Program-made: the position numbers and the translations under genes
NCBI GenBank assembly: GCA_027484825.1
Contig: JAIXSE010000036.1
Span: 1 to 64,000, forward strand
From: Rubrivivax sp.
GTDB taxonomy: Bacteria > Pseudomonadota > Gammaproteobacteria > Burkholderiales > Burkholderiaceae_C
Reading direction: 5' to 3'
Length of the DNA stretch: 64,000 nt
The notes under the pieces: generated by a model
The model's database searches: none
What the model was told of the DNA's origin: nothing
The model's input: only the letters and a program-made list of their open reading frames with translations
Shown: positions 53,254 to 61,728 of the stretch, in pieces
Layout: every line of letters begins with the position of its first letter
How positions within the stretch are numbered: position 1 is the first letter of the stretch

Positions 53254-53694
53254 TCAATCAGCGCCCGGATTGACCCTGTGCGGCAGGCTCGCCCACGCAA
53301 AGGCGAAGCTGCTGGGGGGAACGGGGAACAACGGGGAGGCGTGAGACGCTGTCGGCAACACCGACACCTGCACGGCCGCCGTGAACCGATACCCCCGCCC
53401 CGGGACCGTGGCAATGTAGGCAGAAGGCGCCTGCGGGTCCTGCAGGGCCTGTCGCAGGGCCTGTCGCAGGGCCCAGATGTTGACCTTGATGTTGCCTTCC
53501 ACCACCACCGTGTCGGGCCACACACGCGCCATCAGCTCCCGTTTGGTCACCACCTGCCCCGCTCGCTCCACCAGTGCCATCAGCAGACCGAACGCGCGGT
53601 CGCCGACCGCGACCGGCTGCAGGTCGCGAAGCAGCAGCTGCCGCTCGGGGACCAGCAGGAACGGCCCGAAGGTATAGGTCTTGACGGGGCTCAT
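53254..53694 (-). CDS. Lone winged-helix (CadC/OmpR-type) protein
   Basis: About 146 residues. It is almost only the winged helix found in the neighbouring STAND regulators: YTFGPFLLVPERQLLLRDL, VTKRELMARVWPDTVVVEGN, PGRGYRFTAAVQ. The C-terminal 40 residues (ASPLFPVPPSSFAFAWASLP) have no ATPase. Either it is a real stand-alone DNA-binding protein that competes for the same sites, or the remnant of a fifth full regulator. In the segment before the recognition helix the paralogues have LRRAL once, whereas here LRQALRQAL is present because a 12-base unit is tandemly repeated. The ATG at 53694 (MSPVKTYTFGPF) matches the others. Confidence 0.65.
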   Translation of the reverse strand: MSPVKTYTFGPFLLVPERQLLLRDLQPVAVGDRAFGLLMALVERAGQVVTKRELMARVWPDTVVVEGNIKVNIWALRQALRQALQDPQAPSAYIATVPGRGYRFTAAVQVSVLPTASHASPLFPVPPSSFAFAWASLPHRVNPGAD

Positions 53695-53946
53695 GGCGGG
53701 GTGGATGCGGATCGAAGAACCGGTGGTGGCGGGCTCTGGCAAGCCTAGTGGAGCGGTGCTGCGGCCTTCAATGCGCTCTTGGTCGAGGCGTCTGCCCGTC
53801 GGAGGTCTTAGGACGGGTGTCCGCCAGCGAACCGTTGGCCCACCCTAGCGGAAGGTGGAGAGGGCCTAGACTTTGGTCGAGGTCGGCCCGGGCCCGGGAA
53901 GCGGTAAGCTCCGCTGGCGTGCGGACAGGCAAGGGAACTGCGGGAC

Positions 53947-55485
53947 ATGGACGACAGGGAGCACCCGGGCGGGCTTGCGTTGGCCGAGAGCGAGCGGCGT
54001 CTCAAGCTGACGATCGACACCATGCCGGCCATGGCCTGGTCGGCCACACCGGATGGCCAGCTGGACTTTCTGAACCAGCACTTCCTGGACTTCGTCGGCA
54101 TGTCCGCCGAAGCGCTGCTGGGGCTGGGCTTCCACAGCATCCTGCATCCCGACGATCGACCCTTCCTGCTGGCGGTCTGGCAGGAGATCATGGACACCGT
54201 CCAGCCTCGCCCGGTCGAAGGCCGCCTGCGCCGTGCCGATGGCGAGTACCGCTGGTGCACGCTGCGTCAGAACCCGCTGCTGGATGAACAGGGCCGCGTG
54301 ATCAAGTGGTTCGGGGTGGTGCTGGAGATTGAAGACCGCAAGCGCGCCGAGGACGAGCTCTCCAAGGCCCGTTCGGCACTGCTCGCCAGTGAGCGCAATA
54401 TCCGGCTGATCGTCGACTCGCTACCGGTGCTGGCCTGGGTGGCACGGCCGGACGGCGGCGCGGAGTTCGTCAATGAACGCTGGGCCCAGTATGCGGGGGT
54501 GGACGCGACGCACATCCTGGACTGGGGGTTCCTGGACTTCTACCATCCGGACGACATTCCGAACATGGTGGCGGTATGGACGCAGGCGCTCGAATCCCGG
54601 GACGAGCTGGAACTCAAGGGCCGCATCCGCCGGTACGACGGTGAGTACCGCTGGTTCTATTTCTCCGGTCGCAAGATCACCGATGCGAATGGCGTGATCC
54701 GCTGGGTGGGCGCCAATGTGGACATCGAGGACCTGCAGCGGGCCGAGGCGAGCCTGCGACAGAGCCAGAACGAGCTCGCGCGCGTGGCCCGCAGGACGAC
54801 CCTGGGCGAATTGGCCGTGTCGATTGCGCACGAGATCAATCAGCCCCTGATGGCCATCGTGACCAATGCGGGCACCTGCATGCGGTGGCTCGACGAGGCC
54901 CAGTTCGACGCGGAACGGGCCCGGCAGGCGGCGCAGCGCGTGGTGCGGGACGGCCACCGTGCCGGCGAGATCGTGGCCGGCATCCGTGCGCTGGCCAGCA
55001 AGGCGCCTGCGCGCATGGCCCCGACCGAGCTGCATGAAGCCTTCCGGGACGTGCTGCTGATGCTGGACGGCGAGTTTCGACGTCGCCAGATCGAGGTGCG
55101 GCAGTCCTGGGCCGATCGGTCGCTGGTGGTGCAGGGGGATCGCACCCAGTTGCAGCAGGTGCTGCTGAACCTGGTGATGAACAGCATGGAGGCCATGCTG
55201 GAGACGGAACAGCCGCCGCGCCGCCTGACCCTGAGCAGCGAAGTGATCGAAGGCGGGTTCGTCCGCGTCAGCGTCGGCGACAACGGCCCGGGCCTGGACG
55301 AAGGCACCCTGGCCCATCTGTTCGACGCTTTCTTCAGCACCAAGGCGGGCGGCATGGGCATGGGCCTGACCATCTGCCGATCGATCGTGGACGCCCACGG
55401 CGGCACCATCACCGCCGCCAATCGTTCCCCTCGGGGCAGTGTTTTCAGTTTTACCGTCCCGCAGGCCGGGGGAGTGATCGGATGA
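53947..55485 (+). CDS. PAS-PAS sensor histidine kinase (FixL-like)
   Basis: 512 residues, cytoplasmic. Two PAS/PAC modules (LKLTIDTMPAMAWSATPDGQ and LIVDSLPVLAWVARPDGG, each followed by a PAC segment DGEYRW) precede a HisKA domain with the H-box LGELAVSIAHEINQPLMAIV and a HATPase with LNLVMNSMEAML, DNGPGLDEG and GMGMGLTICRSIVDAHGG. The layout fits FixL-like oxygen or redox kinases; whether the PAS domains bind heme cannot be told from the sequence. The response regulator overlaps by four bases. Confidence 0.88.
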   Translation: MDDREHPGGLALAESERRLKLTIDTMPAMAWSATPDGQLDFLNQHFLDFVGMSAEALLGLGFHSILHPDDRPFLLAVWQEIMDTVQPRPVEGRLRRADGEYRWCTLRQNPLLDEQGRVIKWFGVVLEIEDRKRAEDELSKARSALLASERNIRLIVDSLPVLAWVARPDGGAEFVNERWAQYAGVDATHILDWGFLDFYHPDDIPNMVAVWTQALESRDELELKGRIRRYDGEYRWFYFSGRKITDANGVIRWVGANVDIEDLQRAEASLRQSQNELARVARRTTLGELAVSIAHEINQPLMAIVTNAGTCMRWLDEAQFDAERARQAAQRVVRDGHRAGEIVAGIRALASKAPARMAPTELHEAFRDVLLMLDGEFRRRQIEVRQSWADRSLVVQGDRTQLQQVLLNLVMNSMEAMLETEQPPRRLTLSSEVIEGGFVRVSVGDNGPGLDEGTLAHLFDAFFSTKAGGMGMGLTICRSIVDAHGGTITAANRSPRGSVFSFTVPQAGGVIG

Positions 55486-56135
55486 ATGAAGCCATGACAC
55501 CAGCGACCCCGATGGTCGTGGTGATCGATGACGATGCGAGTGTCTGCGAGGCCCTTCGCGGGCTGTTCGAGTCAGTCGGGCTGCAGACCCGCAGCTATGG
55601 CTCGGTCCATGCCTACCTGGCCGCCGACCCCGCCGATGCGCCCAGCTGCGTGGTGCTGGACATTCGTCTGCCAGGCCAGAGCGGCCTGGAATTCCTGGAC
55701 ACGCTGACCCACCACGGGGCCGAGCAGTCGGTGGTGCTCATCAGCGGCCATGTCGATGTGCAGATGGCGGTGCGCGCCATGAAGGCCGGCGCCGTGGATG
55801 TGTTGACCAAACCGGTGCGGGAGCAGGACCTGCTGGAGGCCGTTCACCGCGCCCTCCGGCAGGCCAGTGACCGGCGTCGGACGCTGAACCACCAGGCGGA
55901 TTTGCGGGCCCGCTACCTGCTGCTGACCGAGCGCGAGCGCCAGGTGATGGTGCTGGTCACTGCCGGCATGCTCAACAAGCAGATTGCGGAGCGGGTGAGC
56001 ATTGCAGAGGCCACAGTGAAGCTGCACCGCGGACAGGTCATGCGCAAGATGGAAGCAGAGTCGATTCCCGAACTCGTGCGAATGGCTGACCAACTGGGCC
56101 TGCACCCGGACGATCAGCCCCTGTCGCGAAGCTGA
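55482..56135 (+). CDS. FixJ-type response regulator
   Basis: 217 residues. Receiver domain (VVVIDDDASVCEALRGLFE, phosphoacceptor in CVVLDIRLPGQSGLEFLD, AMKAGAVDVLTKPVREQDLL) and a LuxR/FixJ helix-turn-helix (LTERERQVMVLVTAGMLNKQ, EATVKLHRGQVMRKM). It is translationally coupled to the PAS kinase (ATGA overlap), its cognate partner. Target genes are not visible. Confidence 0.9.
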   Translation: MNEAMTPATPMVVVIDDDASVCEALRGLFESVGLQTRSYGSVHAYLAADPADAPSCVVLDIRLPGQSGLEFLDTLTHHGAEQSVVLISGHVDVQMAVRAMKAGAVDVLTKPVREQDLLEAVHRALRQASDRRRTLNHQADLRARYLLLTERERQVMVLVTAGMLNKQIAERVSIAEATVKLHRGQVMRKMEAESIPELVRMADQLGLHPDDQPLSRS

Positions 56136-56170
56136 GTCCTGCGCATGCCCGCGGGGGCTGCAAGGCCCAC

Positions 56171-56974
56171 TCAGGCAATCAGCACGTCCACGCCTCTGCG
56201 GCGCAGCTCTCCCACAATCGCCGGGTCCGCCTCGCTGTCGGTGATGAGCAGATCCAGCTGCTCCACCGGCGCAATCACCGACAGATTCCGCTTCATCAGC
56301 TTGGACGCATCCGCCACCGCCACCACCTGGCGGGCAATCTTCATCATCTGCGCATTGAGCTGCGCTTCCAGCAGATGCGGCGTCATCAGCCCGATGTCCG
56401 GATCCAGGCTGTCCACACCCAGGAACAGCCGGTCCGCATACAGGCTCTGCAAGGCCGTCACCGCCTGCGGGCCGGACAGTGAATAGGAGTTCTGCCGCAG
56501 CAGACCGCCCGGCATGATCACATTCACATTGGGCACGGTGGCCAATTGCACCGCAATGTTCAGCGCATTGGTGATCACATTGAGCGAGCCCAGCCGCATG
56601 CCGCGGATCTGCTTGGCAATCTCTTCCGTGGTGGACCCGGAGTCCAGCAGGATGGTCTCCCCATCCCGGATCAGCTTGGCCGCTTCCTTGGCGATGCGCA
56701 CCTTCTGCTCATGCCGCAGCTTCTGCTTGACGCTGATCGGCACTTCCTCCGTGTCCCGCTGCGCCAGCGCGCCGCCGTGGGTGCGCAGCAGCACGCCGCT
56801 GGCCGCCAGCGCGTTCAGGTCGCTGCGGATGGTCACCACCGAGATGCCGAAACGCTCCGCCAGCTCCTCGACGGTGACCCGTCCCTGCGCCTGCACCTGC
56901 TCCTGGATCAGGCGGCGGCGCTCATCAATGAGCAGCGCGGACTCGGGTTTGTCGGGAACGATGGAAGCGGGCAT
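56171..56974 (-). CDS. agaR: DeoR-family repressor, AgaR-like
   Basis: 267 residues. N-terminal DeoR helix-turn-helix (RVTVEELAERFGISVVTIRS, then ASGVLLRTHGGALA) and the sugar-phosphate effector domain (ETILLDSGSTTEEIAKQIRG, GGLLRQNSYSLSGP, DADKLMKRNLSV-like ADASKLMKRNLSVIAP). AgaR proteins repress GalNAc/galactosamine catabolism. It lies at the promoter-distal end of the amino-sugar operon, 58 bases after the kinase, and would act on the CTTTCG motifs upstream of the operon. Confidence 0.8.
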   Translation of the reverse strand: MPASIVPDKPESALLIDERRRLIQEQVQAQGRVTVEELAERFGISVVTIRSDLNALAASGVLLRTHGGALAQRDTEEVPISVKQKLRHEQKVRIAKEAAKLIRDGETILLDSGSTTEEIAKQIRGMRLGSLNVITNALNIAVQLATVPNVNVIMPGGLLRQNSYSLSGPQAVTALQSLYADRLFLGVDSLDPDIGLMTPHLLEAQLNAQMMKIARQVVAVADASKLMKRNLSVIAPVEQLDLLITDSEADPAIVGELRRRGVDVLIA

Positions 56975-57032
56975 TGTGAAAAATCGGTGCGCAGAACGTT
57001 CGGATCATATCGAGGCCGACCAGCCGTCGCCG

Positions 57033-57998
57033 TCAATCGACCGGCTGCGGCACCAGCCGTTGGCCGACCAGCCGCGCCGCATACATGGCGGCGCCCACAT
57101 CCGGGCCGAAGGCGGGCGTGCGCAGCACCGCGCAGGGCAGGGCCTCGGTCAATGCAGCGCTCAGCGGGGCCAGGATGCGCTCGCCAGCAGCAAACACGCC
57201 GCCGGTGTAGGAGACCGGCAGCGCCTCGGAGGCGGGCACCTGCAACTGCCTCGCCGTGCCCAGCGCCAGGGCCGCCAGCTCGCGGCCGGCGCGGCTGAAG
57301 AGCTGCAGCGCCTGCGCATCGCCAGCGTCCGCAGCCTGCGTCACCAGTCGCGCCAGCTGGGCCAGGGTGCTGCGCGCGGCTTCGCCGTTGACGGCCGCGC
57401 AAAGGTCCAGGTCATGCTTGAGATCAAAGTGCTGGCGCACCAGGCCCAGCAGCGGCCCCGGCTCCGCCCGCCCATCCACCATCCGCGAAAACAGCGCCAG
57501 GCCTTCCCGCGCCAGCCAGTAGGCCGAGCCTTCATCGCTGAAGACCTCGCCCCAGCCGCCGCAGCGGGCCCGGTGGCCCCGCCATTCGCCGTAGGCAATC
57601 GAGCCAGTGCCGGCCACCAGGCTGATGCCGTCCCCGCCGGCCAGTGAGCCGGCCCAGCTGCACACCATGTCGTTGCCCACGCGGCTGACCGGCAGCAGGT
57701 CCGACAGCAGCGCGTCAAACGCGGGCAGCAGCGCGCTGTCTTCGCCATGGGCGGGCAGCCCGGCGAATGCGGAGCTGACCTGACCGGGGCGCACGTCGGC
57801 TGCGCTCAGCACGGTGGCGACGCCGTCGCGCAGCAGGCCTCGCAGGGCCTCGAAGCCGGTTTCCAGGTAGTAGCTGGTCGGCCCGGTGTGGCGGGCCAGC
57901 ACCCGCCCGTCCGCCGACATCAGCAGGAAGCCGGTCTTGGTGCCGCCGCCGTCAATGCCCAGGTACAGACCGGCGCGCGTCGGATCGCGATCACTCAT
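57033..57998 (-). CDS. BadF/BadG-type N-acetylhexosamine kinase
   Basis: 321 residues. The ASKHA-fold phosphate loop is in LYLGIDGGGTKTGFLLMS, with FAGLPAHGEDS, LVAGTGSIAYGEWRG and VSYTGGVFAAGERILA forming the ATP- and sugar-binding site. This is the N-acetylglucosamine-kinase-like family (also AgaK-type GalNAc kinase). In this operon the likely substrate is GalNAc or galactosamine, by neighbourhood. Its end-to-end overlap of 4 bases with the AgaS-like gene shows coupled translation. Confidence 0.8.
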   Translation of the reverse strand: MSDRDPTRAGLYLGIDGGGTKTGFLLMSADGRVLARHTGPTSYYLETGFEALRGLLRDGVATVLSAADVRPGQVSSAFAGLPAHGEDSALLPAFDALLSDLLPVSRVGNDMVCSWAGSLAGGDGISLVAGTGSIAYGEWRGHRARCGGWGEVFSDEGSAYWLAREGLALFSRMVDGRAEPGPLLGLVRQHFDLKHDLDLCAAVNGEAARSTLAQLARLVTQAADAGDAQALQLFSRAGRELAALALGTARQLQVPASEALPVSYTGGVFAAGERILAPLSAALTEALPCAVLRTPAFGPDVGAAMYAARLVGQRLVPQPVD

Positions 57999-59173
57999 GG
58001 CTGGGGTCGATCAAAAGGGTGGATGGTCACACCGCTCACCACCCGGGTGACGGTGCCTGTCGCGCTCGGATTGTCGGGGGTAATGCCCAGCCGCAGCGAG
58101 GCCAGCAGCGCCAGACATTGCGCGAACACCAGCGCCACCGGGGCCAGCCCCAGGTCCGGCGTGTCCAGCGGCAGGGCCAGCGCCACGTCATCAGCGGGCG
58201 CGGCTGCTGCGCCTTCCGGCTTGCGCGCGCCCAGGCTGGTCACCCGGCCCCGCTGCTCACGGCGCAACTCGCGCAGCAGGTCCAGGTCGTATCGGGCGGT
58301 GTAGGGGTCGCCGGAGAGCAGCATCAGCACCAGCGTGCGGTCGTTCAGGATGGTCTTGGGGCCGTGGCGAAAGCCCAGCGGGGAATCCGCCAGGGCCACG
58401 ACGCGGCCGTCGGTCAGCTCCAGGATCTTGAGCGCCGCCTCGCGCGCCAGCCCTTGCAGGCCGTTGCTGCCCAGCACGACGATGCGTTCGAAGCCGCTGT
58501 CGGTCAGGCTCTGAAGCCGACCGGCCTCGGTGTCCAGCAGTTGCTGCGCGGCATGGCCCAGCACCTTGGCCGGCGGCAGCGGCAGCTGGAAGGCCCAGGC
58601 GGCGGCCAGCAGCATGCCGGTGAAGCTGGAGGTCATCGCAAACGCGCGGTCATGGGTCTCGTCGGGCAGCAGCAACACCAGCGCGTCCAGCCGGGAAGAC
58701 AGCTCTGTGGCCAGCTTGCCTTCCGCCGCGCAGGTCACGGCCAGATGCCGACAGTCGCCCCCCACCACCTGGTCAGCCAGCGCCACCGCCGCCAGACTCT
58801 CCGGACTGTTGCCCGAGCGGGCGAAGGAGACCAGCAGCGTCGGCACGCCCGGGGTCAGGCACTGTTCGGGGTTGGAGACGATGTCCGTGGTGGCAATAGC
58901 CTCCACCCGCACGCCGGGCCGGTCGGCCAGCGCCTGCACCAGGGCCGGTGTCAGGCATTGGCCGATGAAGGCCGAGCTGCCGGCGCCGGTCAGCACGATG
59001 CGGGCCGCAGGGGCCGCCAGCAGCGGCGCCAGGAAGGTGTCCAGCGCCGCGCGGCGTGAGGCCACCAGCGCTTCCAGCCGCTGCCAGACGGCAGGCTGCT
59101 GGGCGATCTCGCGCGCGGTGTGGGGAGCGCCGCGGCGCTCCAGGTCGGACGGGGTGAGGTGAAGCAGGGTCAT
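57995..59173 (-). CDS. agaS: AgaS-like galactosamine-6-phosphate deaminase/isomerase (SIS domains)
   Basis: 392 residues with two SIS domains: the first around IVLTGAGSSAFIGQCLTPAL and VPTLLVSFARSGNSPESLAA, the second around IVVLGSNGLQGLAREAALKI and DSPLGFRHGPKTILND. The arrangement is that of AgaS, which converts galactosamine-6-phosphate to tagatose-6-phosphate and ammonia in the E. coli aga pathway. It sits between the KbaZ/GatZ-like gene and the kinase, as expected for this pathway. Confidence 0.82.
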   Translation of the reverse strand: MTLLHLTPSDLERRGAPHTAREIAQQPAVWQRLEALVASRRAALDTFLAPLLAAPAARIVLTGAGSSAFIGQCLTPALVQALADRPGVRVEAIATTDIVSNPEQCLTPGVPTLLVSFARSGNSPESLAAVALADQVVGGDCRHLAVTCAAEGKLATELSSRLDALVLLLPDETHDRAFAMTSSFTGMLLAAAWAFQLPLPPAKVLGHAAQQLLDTEAGRLQSLTDSGFERIVVLGSNGLQGLAREAALKILELTDGRVVALADSPLGFRHGPKTILNDRTLVLMLLSGDPYTARYDLDLLRELRREQRGRVTSLGARKPEGAAAAPADDVALALPLDTPDLGLAPVALVFAQCLALLASLRLGITPDNPSATGTVTRVVSGVTIHPFDRPQP

Positions 59174-59197
59174 GGTGATGGCGGGAAAGCCCGGCGC

Positions 59198-60493
59198 TCA
59201 GGCGGCGCAGGCGTGGAGATAAGGACGCAGGGACTGGGCCGTGCCGTCGCGCAGCAGGTCCACCGGGCGCAGGCCCAGGCGACCTTCCCGCACCGCCTCG
59301 TATTGGCGCGGCAGGTACTGGCTCAACAGCGTGAGCGGCGGCGGGCTGGCGTCCAGCCGATGGATGAGGCGCTCGCAGGCCCGCTGCACCACCGGATGAG
59401 CCCAGTAGTAGCGGATGCGGTCGCTGAGGCTGTAGGCCAGATCCACCTGCAGGCGGGCCGGGTCCTGGTAGTAGGGCTTCCAGTGGGCGGGCTCGGCGCG
59501 CATCACCGTCAGCACCGTGGGAATCAGGCCATCGTCCGCACTCTTGGCCTGGCCCAGCCAGTCCTGCTCGATGGCGGCCAGGGCCCAGAGCGTCTCCCGC
59601 AGGGCGAAGGTGGCGCCGGGGCCGACCTTCAGCACCGCAAAATGGTCCCGCGCCAGTTGGGCCAGGCGGGACGGCGTCTGGTAGTCGGTGGAATGGGCTT
59701 CGAAGACAAGGCCGGGTTGCGTCTCGATGAAGGCGCTCAGGGCGCGGGCCTTGTCCGCCCGGTAGTCGATCACCTTGTGATGGTCGAATTCCACGCCGGG
59801 TTGCACGACCATGGCGATGACACGGGACCAGGCCGCTTCCAGCCCCGCCGCGGCAAAGGCTTCTTCATGCAGGGACAGCGTGGCCGCCGCGGCTTGCGGT
59901 GAGGTCACCGCCAGTTCGTCCAGGTCCTCGTGCGCGCCACCGGGCACTGGCACTTCGGTGCCGATGACGTAGACCGGCGGCTCGCCTCGGTCCGGTGCTT
60001 CGCGCCAGGCGCGCTCGGCAGCCAGGCACAGGCGTACGGCGCGGGCGGCAATCTCCGGCTCCGGCAGCGGCACCGGATCGTCGGCGCAGGACATCGAGCA
60101 GTCCAGGTGGATCTTGCGGAATCCGGCGCTCACATAGTCGGCCACCATGACCTCCGCCTTGGCCATGGCCACCGCAGACGGCTGGCCGCGCCAGGCATTT
60201 GGTCCCAGGTGGTCGCCGCCCAGGATCAGCTGGTCCGCCGGCAGCCCATGCTCGGCCGCAATGGCCAGCACGAAGCGACGGAAGTCGGCCGGCTTCATGC
60301 CGGTGTAACCGCCCTCCTGATTGACCTGATTGGAGGTGGCCTCGATCAAGGCTGGGCGTCCCAGCGCGGCGCATTCGGCCACAGCGGCCGCAATGGCCAC
60401 CGGATGGGCGGAGCAGACGGATGGAATGCCGACAGCGGGGCCGTCGGAGGGTGTGGCCTTGTGGCGACGCACCAGGTCGAGCATGAACTTCAA
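59198..60493 (-). CDS. KbaZ/GatZ-like tagatose-bisphosphate aldolase subunit (AgaZ-type)
   Basis: About 431 residues. It shows KbaZ/GatZ segments: GIPSVCSAHPVAIAAAVAEC, LIEATSNQVNQEGGYTGMKP, LILGGDHLGPNAWRGQPSA, FRKIHLDCSMSCADDPVPL and VFEAHSTDYQTP. E. coli KbaZ/GatZ is a chaperone-like subunit of the class II aldolase; AgaZ has been proposed to be a tagatose-6-phosphate kinase in other bacteria, so its exact role is open. The catalytic aldolase subunit (KbaY/GatY) is not in the window. The probable TTG start at 60493 gives the family start MKFMLDLVRRHK and overlaps the stop of the transporter gene; an ATG at 60484 is the alternative. Confidence 0.8.
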   Translation of the reverse strand: MKFMLDLVRRHKATPSDGPAVGIPSVCSAHPVAIAAAVAECAALGRPALIEATSNQVNQEGGYTGMKPADFRRFVLAIAAEHGLPADQLILGGDHLGPNAWRGQPSAVAMAKAEVMVADYVSAGFRKIHLDCSMSCADDPVPLPEPEIAARAVRLCLAAERAWREAPDRGEPPVYVIGTEVPVPGGAHEDLDELAVTSPQAAAATLSLHEEAFAAAGLEAAWSRVIAMVVQPGVEFDHHKVIDYRADKARALSAFIETQPGLVFEAHSTDYQTPSRLAQLARDHFAVLKVGPGATFALRETLWALAAIEQDWLGQAKSADDGLIPTVLTVMRAEPAHWKPYYQDPARLQVDLAYSLSDRIRYYWAHPVVQRACERLIHRLDASPPPLTLLSQYLPRQYEAVREGRLGLRPVDLLRDGTAQSLRPYLHACAA

Positions 60494-61404
60494 GCGGGCT
60501 CCTTGCGGGCGGTGGAGTCGTCGGCGGCCGATGTGCCGCCTTCGGGTTGCAGGGCGAGCAGCAGGGCGGCCAGCAAGGCCAGCGCGACCCCGACCAGCTT
60601 CGGACCCGACGGTGAGGCGCCGCTCAGCGCCATGGAGAGCAGGGCGGTCAGCAGCGGGGCGCCGGCATTGACCATCGGCGCCACCACCAGGGCCTTGCCC
60701 AGGCGGAAGGCATAGACCAGCGTCAGCGCGCCCACGGCATTGAGCACCTGGATCAGCGCGGCCAGTCCGGGGCCATTCCAGCCCCAGGGAATCGGGCGGC
60801 TGAAGTCGGTCATCCACAGCGCCACCGGCACGCACAGCAGGGCGCTGACCATCATGTAGAAGAAGATGCTTTCCGCGCTGGCCGCGTTGTTGGCGGTCTT
60901 GAGGAAGTAGGCCTGCAGGCCCCAGGCCAGCATCACCACCAGCGCCAGCACGAACCACAGGCCTAGCGGCTGACCGGACTGGCCGAACTGGAAGTCAAAC
61001 AGCGGCAGGGCACACAGCGCCAGCACGATGCCGGCCACGCCCAGCCGCCCGGTGCGCTCGCCCAGCAGGCCGAAGGACAGGGCAATGGTGACCGCGGGGG
61101 AGAGCGAGACGATCGGGAAGATCAGATAAGCCGGCCCGGACTCGACCGCCCGGAACAGCAGCATCTGCCCGCCCGCCCCCAGCAGCCCCACCGCCAGACC
61201 CTGCACCACCGCACGGCGATCCCGCTGCAGCCGCCAGCCGGCGCGGGCCAGCACGATCAGCGCCGGCGGAATCATGGTCAGGGCCCAGACCGCATAGACC
61301 AGCGTGTCCGGAAAGCCGCGCTCGGAGGACAGCCCGGTCAAGGCGCCCCAGGCGCCCCAGAACAAGGTGGTGACCAGCGAGTAGGTCAGCCAGTGACGTT
61401 GCAT
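60490..61404 (-). CDS. DMT-superfamily (EamA-type) permease
   Basis: 304 residues with about ten membrane helices and two EamA repeats (LVTTLFWGAWGALTGLSSER, TLVYAVWALTMIPPALIVLA in the first; AYFLKTANNAASAESIFFYM, FRLGKALVVAPMVNAGAPLL in the second). It is the first gene of the operon and probably carries the sugar or amino sugar across the inner membrane; the substrate is inferred only from context. The operon reads this gene, the KbaZ-like gene, agaS, the kinase and agaR, with 4-base overlaps at two of the joints. Confidence 0.8.
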   Translation of the reverse strand: MQRHWLTYSLVTTLFWGAWGALTGLSSERGFPDTLVYAVWALTMIPPALIVLARAGWRLQRDRRAVVQGLAVGLLGAGGQMLLFRAVESGPAYLIFPIVSLSPAVTIALSFGLLGERTGRLGVAGIVLALCALPLFDFQFGQSGQPLGLWFVLALVVMLAWGLQAYFLKTANNAASAESIFFYMMVSALLCVPVALWMTDFSRPIPWGWNGPGLAALIQVLNAVGALTLVYAFRLGKALVVAPMVNAGAPLLTALLSMALSGASPSGPKLVGVALALLAALLLALQPEGGTSAADDSTARKEPA

Positions 61405-61412
61405 GGTGGGGT

Positions 61413-61659
61413 CTTTCGAAGGGAGGGAAGAGGGATCGGTGATTCGATCTTGAGCTTTCGAACGAAAGAATATGTCAGCTCAAAAAGAAAAACAACGGAG
61501 ACGAAGGCAAGGCCCTGGATATCGACCAAAAAGCCGGGAAAACCCCGACGCATCGGGCTCCGGCTGCGTCCTTGTGGCTTTCGAATTGTCTTGTAACGAA
61601 ATCAAAAATGTCCGTAAAAACCATGTGCGAAATGATTCGAAAGGACTCGTAGACTTTCG
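61413..61659. promoter_or_regulatory. CTTTCG/CGAAAG operator cluster in divergent promoter region
   Basis: In 324 bases between the transporter and the TonB receptor the motif CTTTCG or CGAAAG occurs at 61413, 61455 with 61463 (a perfect inverted pair CTTTCGAACGAAAG), 61578, 61638 and 61654, plus weaker forms (AACGAAAT near 61595, GCGAAATG near 61627). The region is AT-rich. AgaR-type DeoR repressors bind repeats of TTTCG-like elements, so these are the probable operators for both directions. Confidence 0.6.
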
Positions 61660-61728
61660 GCAGACCGGCTGTATCCGCCGCATCCGCCGCCTCCCCCGGC
61701 TGCCACGACCCCAACGAAGGAATCTGTG

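Noticed and set aside
53866-53946. Possible terminator before the PAS kinase gene
   Set aside because: No stable stem followed by a T-run could be found.
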